Shown here one piece after another: positions 60,607 through 64,000 of a DNA stretch of 64,000 bases; the first letter of the stretch is position 1; every line of letters begins with the position of its first letter. This stretch comes from Nostoc sp. KVJ20. GTDB taxonomy: Bacteria > Cyanobacteriota > Cyanobacteriia > Cyanobacteriales > Nostocaceae. The notes beneath the pieces are model-generated. The model worked only from the letters and a program-made list of their open reading frames with translations. It did no database searches and had not been told where the DNA came from. The stretch spans positions 1 to 64,000 of the forward strand of contig NZ_KV757651.1 in the NCBI RefSeq assembly GCF_001712795.1. The letters are read 5' to 3'. A program made the translations under genes and the position numbers.

Positions 60607-63351
60607 TCAGCCATCTATTTTGGCTGGAGGTTTGATAGGAATCTCAATCCAGAACTCTGTGCCTTTGCCAAGTTCTGAAAGGCACTCCATTATTCCCCCA
60701 TGTTTTTCGACAATAATCTGATAGCTGATAGCTAGTCCTAATCCTGTGCCCTTGCCTACAGGCTTGGTAGTGTAAAACGGATCAAAAACTCGCTTTTTCA
60801 CCTCTTCAGTCATTCCTGGCCCATTGTCGCTAATACGAATCAACAGACGAGAGTTATCTGCTGAGACTTTGGTAGAAATGCGGATAGTGGGTATTCGGCA
60901 TAGGTTCTTGTCCTTGTCGCCAGTCCCTATTGCCCATTCCCCAGTCCCCATTACCAGGGCATCTATGGCATTACTGAAAATATTCATAAATACCTGATTC
61001 ATTTGGCCCGCATAGCATTCCACGCGTGGGATGTTGCCATAGTCTTTGATTACCTCAATGCGTGGAGATTCAGCATTTCCTTTCAAGCGATGTTGCAAAA
61101 TTAATAAGGTATTGTTAATACCTTCATGCAGGTCAGCACGCTTATTTTCAGCCTCATCCAAACGGGAAAAATTGCGTAACGACAGCACTATTGAGCGGAT
61201 GCGCTCGGTTCCCACTTGCATTGAGGTCATGATTTTTGGGAGGTCTTCTACCAAAAATTCAAAATCGATCGCTTCGATCGCAGCTTGGATTTCACTATGG
61301 GGATGGGGATAGTGTAGCTGATAGAGACGTAAAATTTCTAGCAGCTGTTCGGTGTAGTCACTGGCGTGGCACAGGTTTCCGTAGATAAAGTTAACAGGAT
61401 TGTTGATTTCGTGAGCGATACCTGCTACCAACTGTCCTAAGCCGGACATTTTTTCGGTGTGAATTAATCTTGTCTGTGTTTCTTGGAGTTCATGTAGGGT
61501 ATGCTCTAACTGGGCAGCTTGATTTCTGGCTTCAATTTCGGCATCAGAGGTTTGTTCGTAGAGTTGGGCTTGTTGAATGGCGATCGCAGCCTGATCTCCT
61601 AGCTGTTGTAATAAATCAATTTCTGCATCCTGCCAATTTCTGGGAGCCTCACATTCATGGGCAATTAGTAAGCCCCATAGTTCTATACCTATATTTATCG
61701 GAACTATTAAGTTTGCTTGCACTTGTAAACTCTGCAAAAACTCTCGATGACAATCACTCAAAGAAGCTGTTGAAACATTGTTAATTGCCCGTACCCTGCC
61801 CTGGCAGTATAGACGCGTATACTCATCAGGAAAGCATTCCGGTGGTGCATTCACTCCCAAAACTGACTGCCAATTGCCATTAATCTCTTCCACAATCACC
61901 GATTTACTCTTCAGTTGTAAAATCAGCACCCGATCTGAATTTAGCAGGGGACGGACTTCCCGAACGATAGTTTGCAGAGTTGTCTGCAAATCTAATGTGC
62001 GGCGAATCTGCTCGGTGACTTGCTTGAGTAGTTTAGTAAGCAATAATGATTTTTCTAGTTCAGCAGTTTGCTCTTGCACACGCACTTCGAGATTGGCATT
62101 CAGGGCTTGTACGTGTTTGTACATTTGCTGCTGCTGAATTGCCATTGAGAAATGATCATACAAAGCTTGCGCCAATAACATATCTTCCGGCTTCCACTCA
62201 GGTGCTTGCCCCTTTTTTTGCTCTCGCCAAACCTCAAAGGAAAGTTGGGGTAGCAGTTGTCGGCGATTTTGTTCACATCGTCCTGCCCACAAGATTTCCG
62301 TTTCATATTCAGAGCGAAAAATACTTAATACACCAATAAATTTTTCGCGGTAATGTAGAGGAATTACCATGAGTCCGCGAATTTCAGTAGAACGGAATGC
62401 TAAAGCCAAAACTCGCAAACGTGGTTCTTTATAGAGGTCAGGTGTTGCCCAAATATTACCTTGTTGAAACTCAGCCATCCAGTTTTGCCATAAGGGATGC
62501 TGTTCGATAATACTGTTATCTAACTCGTAGGGAAGTGTCGGTTGATCGCCCCAGGTGTATAGTTCCCGACTCTCTTGAATGTAAAGTCTGCCACCTACTC
62601 CATTGAAGGCAGTAATAACTTCTTCTAGCGCACCTTGTAATTGGATTGTCGGTAGTTTATGTAATAGTGTGGTGACTCGATTAATAGTAGCTTCTCGCTC
62701 TTGCTTGGCGTGGGCTTCAGTGAGTAGATTACTTTGAGCGATCGCGATCGCTACCTGGTCAGCAACTTGTTGCAATACTTTCAGTTCCCGCTTCAAAACC
62801 TTTCGCGGTTTACTGTGGTGAGATACCAATAATCCCCACAATTTAGGCTTTGCCAATTGTTCTTGTAGATTGAAATATAAAATTGGCACTACCAACGATG
62901 ACTGCACGCCCATTGCCTGTAGATATTGAATATGGCATGGGTCTACTTGCCGATAGTAGATATTAGTTTGTAGACGTTTGCCAGTTTCTTTTGACTGTAG
63001 AGGCGATAGCCCTGTCTTACCATTAGCTACATCGACAATCACACGTTGCTGCGCTAACAGAAACATCTCTCTAACTGCTTGTGGAATATCATGAACTGGG
63101 AAGCGTAACCCCAATAAAGATGGTAGACGCTGTTCATGGATAGATTCAGCAACGACTTCACCACTACCATCAGTATCAAAGCGATATACCTTTACCCGAT
63201 CTACACCCAAAAACAAACGCACTTCGCTAACAGTTGTTGTTAATATTTCTTGGAGGTTGAGCGATCGCCTGATCTGTTTTGTCATCCGGTGCAGTAAACT
63301 TTCTTGGTATAAGCTTTGCCGCGACTCGTTTGGTTTATCGGTAAATGTCAT
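60607..63351 (-). CDS. PAS-less (Cph2-like) phytochrome histidine kinase
   Basis: The 914-residue protein appears to be a light-sensing kinase. GAF1 (about 35-210) has the Asp-Ile-Pro motif (88-90, FPVHDIP) and a bilin-binding Cys139-His140 (DPCHIQYL). Residues 225-410 match a phytochrome PHY domain, with the tongue Trp355 (LWAG) and PQLSFEVW (368-375), where the usual Arg of PRxSF is Gln. A second bilin-type GAF (about 440-600) has Cys534-His535 (SDCHREFL). A HisKA helix with His647 (GIAHEINNP) and a HATPase domain (760-905) follow. No PAS domain precedes GAF1, as in Cph2. Residues 800-820 (GTGEWAIGTGDKD) come from repeat DNA. No partner response regulator is nearby. Confidence 0.85.
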   Translation of the reverse strand: MTFTDKPNESRQSLYQESLLHRMTKQIRRSLNLQEILTTTVSEVRLFLGVDRVKVYRFDTDGSGEVVAESIHEQRLPSLLGLRFPVHDIPQAVREMFLLAQQRVIVDVANGKTGLSPLQSKETGKRLQTNIYYRQVDPCHIQYLQAMGVQSSLVVPILYFNLQEQLAKPKLWGLLVSHHSKPRKVLKRELKVLQQVADQVAIAIAQSNLLTEAHAKQEREATINRVTTLLHKLPTIQLQGALEEVITAFNGVGGRLYIQESRELYTWGDQPTLPYELDNSIIEQHPLWQNWMAEFQQGNIWATPDLYKEPRLRVLALAFRSTEIRGLMVIPLHYREKFIGVLSIFRSEYETEILWAGRCEQNRRQLLPQLSFEVWREQKKGQAPEWKPEDMLLAQALYDHFSMAIQQQQMYKHVQALNANLEVRVQEQTAELEKSLLLTKLLKQVTEQIRRTLDLQTTLQTIVREVRPLLNSDRVLILQLKSKSVIVEEINGNWQSVLGVNAPPECFPDEYTRLYCQGRVRAINNVSTASLSDCHREFLQSLQVQANLIVPINIGIELWGLLIAHECEAPRNWQDAEIDLLQQLGDQAAIAIQQAQLYEQTSDAEIEARNQAAQLEHTLHELQETQTRLIHTEKMSGLGQLVAGIAHEINNPVNFIYGNLCHASDYTEQLLEILRLYQLHYPHPHSEIQAAIEAIDFEFLVEDLPKIMTSMQVGTERIRSIVLSLRNFSRLDEAENKRADLHEGINNTLLILQHRLKGNAESPRIEVIKDYGNIPRVECYAGQMNQVFMNIFSNAIDALVMGTGEWAIGTGDKDKNLCRIPTIRISTKVSADNSRLLIRISDNGPGMTEEVKKRVFDPFYTTKPVGKGTGLGLAISYQIIVEKHGGIMECLSELGKGTEFWIEIPIKPPAKIDG
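60893..60960. repeat. Repeat-derived DNA inside the phytochrome kinase gene
   Basis: CCAGTCCCTATTGCCCATTC and neighbouring CCCCATT-type units are translated on the minus strand as residues of the HATPase domain loop (about 800-821), in frame. Confidence 0.75.
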
Positions 63352-63904
63352 TGTTTATATACACTATGACTGAAGTATATTTTTTTATAATTGTCTCTAA
63401 TGAGAATTTTCAACTTACAATACTTTGATTTTCATCCCATTTCACGAAAGTTTTGCTACAAATAGATTGCTAGAGGTATACATGTGTTGCAAAGGTTTTT
63501 GTCAATGGTATTAAAGGATGTTTGAGAAGTATCAGATATTTTGCTTTTTTACCGTAGATTTATAAAGTTGCTTTAGAAAAATCTCAAAGCATTTTGAATA
63601 TCATTAAATACTTTCCAAACATCCTCTTGAGTATAAAATTGAAAAGCTCTTATTCATAGACCCCTATTAATTTTATATTCTTAATTATTAAACTATTTCA
63701 GTGATATCACCTAAATTAATTTTTTCATAATTTCTTAAAAATAAAAATATTTTTTGACTATTTTACTCATTACTTCAATTAATTAAGATTTCTCAAACAA
63801 ATAACTAAATGATTGGAGACTTTTTCTAAGATTTTTGGCTGGGGAATTTGACCATTCCCCGTTTAATTGCTGATTTTATGTTGACTGTAACTATTTTGAT
63901 TAAA
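63352..63904. other. AT-rich region with a MITE
   Basis: It contains the MITE-like element at 63511-63629. The remaining sequence is AT-rich and should hold the kinase promoter; no gene is seen. Confidence 0.6.
63511..63629. mobile_element. MITE-like element, family C, short copy
   Basis: Ends AAGGATGTTTGAGAAGT and, reversed, GAGGATGTTTGGAAAGT are imperfect inverted repeats that match the family C ends at 40082-40258. The interior differs and has no coding capacity. Confidence 0.65.
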
Positions 63905-64000
63905 TTATTCGTAAATTACCGTTAAAGATAGTAAATTACGAATTTCTTCACGCACACTCATGAGAGTTTTACCGAGATGATTTTGACCGGCTTTATTAGC
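63905..64000 (-). CDS. 3' end of an unidentified gene (partial)
   Basis: Thirty-one codons followed by TAA read AGQNHLGKTLMSVREEIRN and then LLSLTVIYE on the minus strand, running off the right edge. The charged, helical composition and absence of stops suggest a genuine C-terminus. I do not recognise the protein; the rest lies outside the window. Confidence 0.55.
   Translation of the reverse strand, partial: ANKAGQNHLGKTLMSVREEIRNLLSLTVIYE

Overview
This window looks like chromosomal DNA of a filamentous, Nostoc-type cyanobacterium. The evidence is the AT-rich background with frequent HIP1 octamers (GCGATCGC), many short tandemly repeated heptanucleotides of the CCCAATG, GAATTCT and CCAAAAT kinds, a phylloquinone (men) gene group, a ferredoxin-dependent sulfite reductase, a PAS-less phytochrome kinase and several small proteins known only from cyanobacteria. 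About 57 protein genes and five tRNA genes are called. No rRNA operon, prophage or complete transposase is visible. The mobile DNA is an intein, several MITE-like elements and a possible IS or CRISPR fragment at the left edge.

Layout. 1-16.2 kb: cobO (adenosylcobalamin synthesis), a pRiA4b ORF-3-like protein, a small nucleotidyltransferase, an 1808-residue Ser/Thr-His hybrid kinase, an exported SnoaL-like protein, a thioredoxin-like ferredoxin, a carboxymuconolactone decarboxylase-like protein, an alpha/beta hydrolase, and the B12-dependent ribonucleotide reductase nrdJ, interrupted by an intein at a catalytic cysteine. CobO makes the cofactor NrdJ needs. 16.2-29.9 kb: a haem-binding DUF3365 protein, an aminotransferase, YjbQ, a Rieske oxygenase and an SDR protein (the last three bracketed by two nearly identical inverted MITEs), a peptidase-dead ABC exporter overlapping a parvulin gene, a DUF92/VTE6-like membrane kinase, a VOC protein, a lipase-like hydrolase and an Ala/Lys-rich protein. 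29.9-38.8 kb: a TPR protein, rsmE, sir, a small beta-barrel-like protein, an ADP-ribosylglycohydrolase, an acidic HTH protein, a membrane protein and a conserved cyanobacterial protein.

39-45.5 kb is the most accessory-looking stretch: four tRNAs, a PD-(D/E)XK nuclease-like gene just after tRNA-Arg, a MITE, nadA, a metallophosphoesterase, an antitoxin-like gene with a decayed toxin, an orphan ParA and a VapBC-type pair with a tandem duplication over the toxin stop codon. 45.6-51.1 kb is the phylloquinone region: thioesterase, menE, menC and menA, with menF divergent. 51-64 kb: a GNAT acetyltransferase, proA, an M48 protease, an aldehyde dehydrogenase, a glutamate-receptor-like channel, mazG, a DUF2227 protein, tRNA-Val, a Cph2-like phytochrome histidine kinase, and the 3' end of an unidentified gene at the right edge.

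The most notable observations are: (i) heptanucleotide repeats that have entered coding sequences in frame (menE, menC, rsmE, the DUF92 gene, the phytochrome kinase, and the end of mazG); (ii) the NrdJ intein with a non-canonical penultimate residue; (iii) a Cph2-type phytochrome kinase with two Cys-His bilin-binding motifs; (iv) a GluR0-like channel without a TVGYG filter; and (v) a pseudo-C39 exporter paired with a peptidyl-prolyl isomerase. No clearly new multi-gene system can be proved from sequence alone; the exporter pair and the tRNA-linked nuclease are the best candidates. All family assignments come from motif recognition, without database searches.
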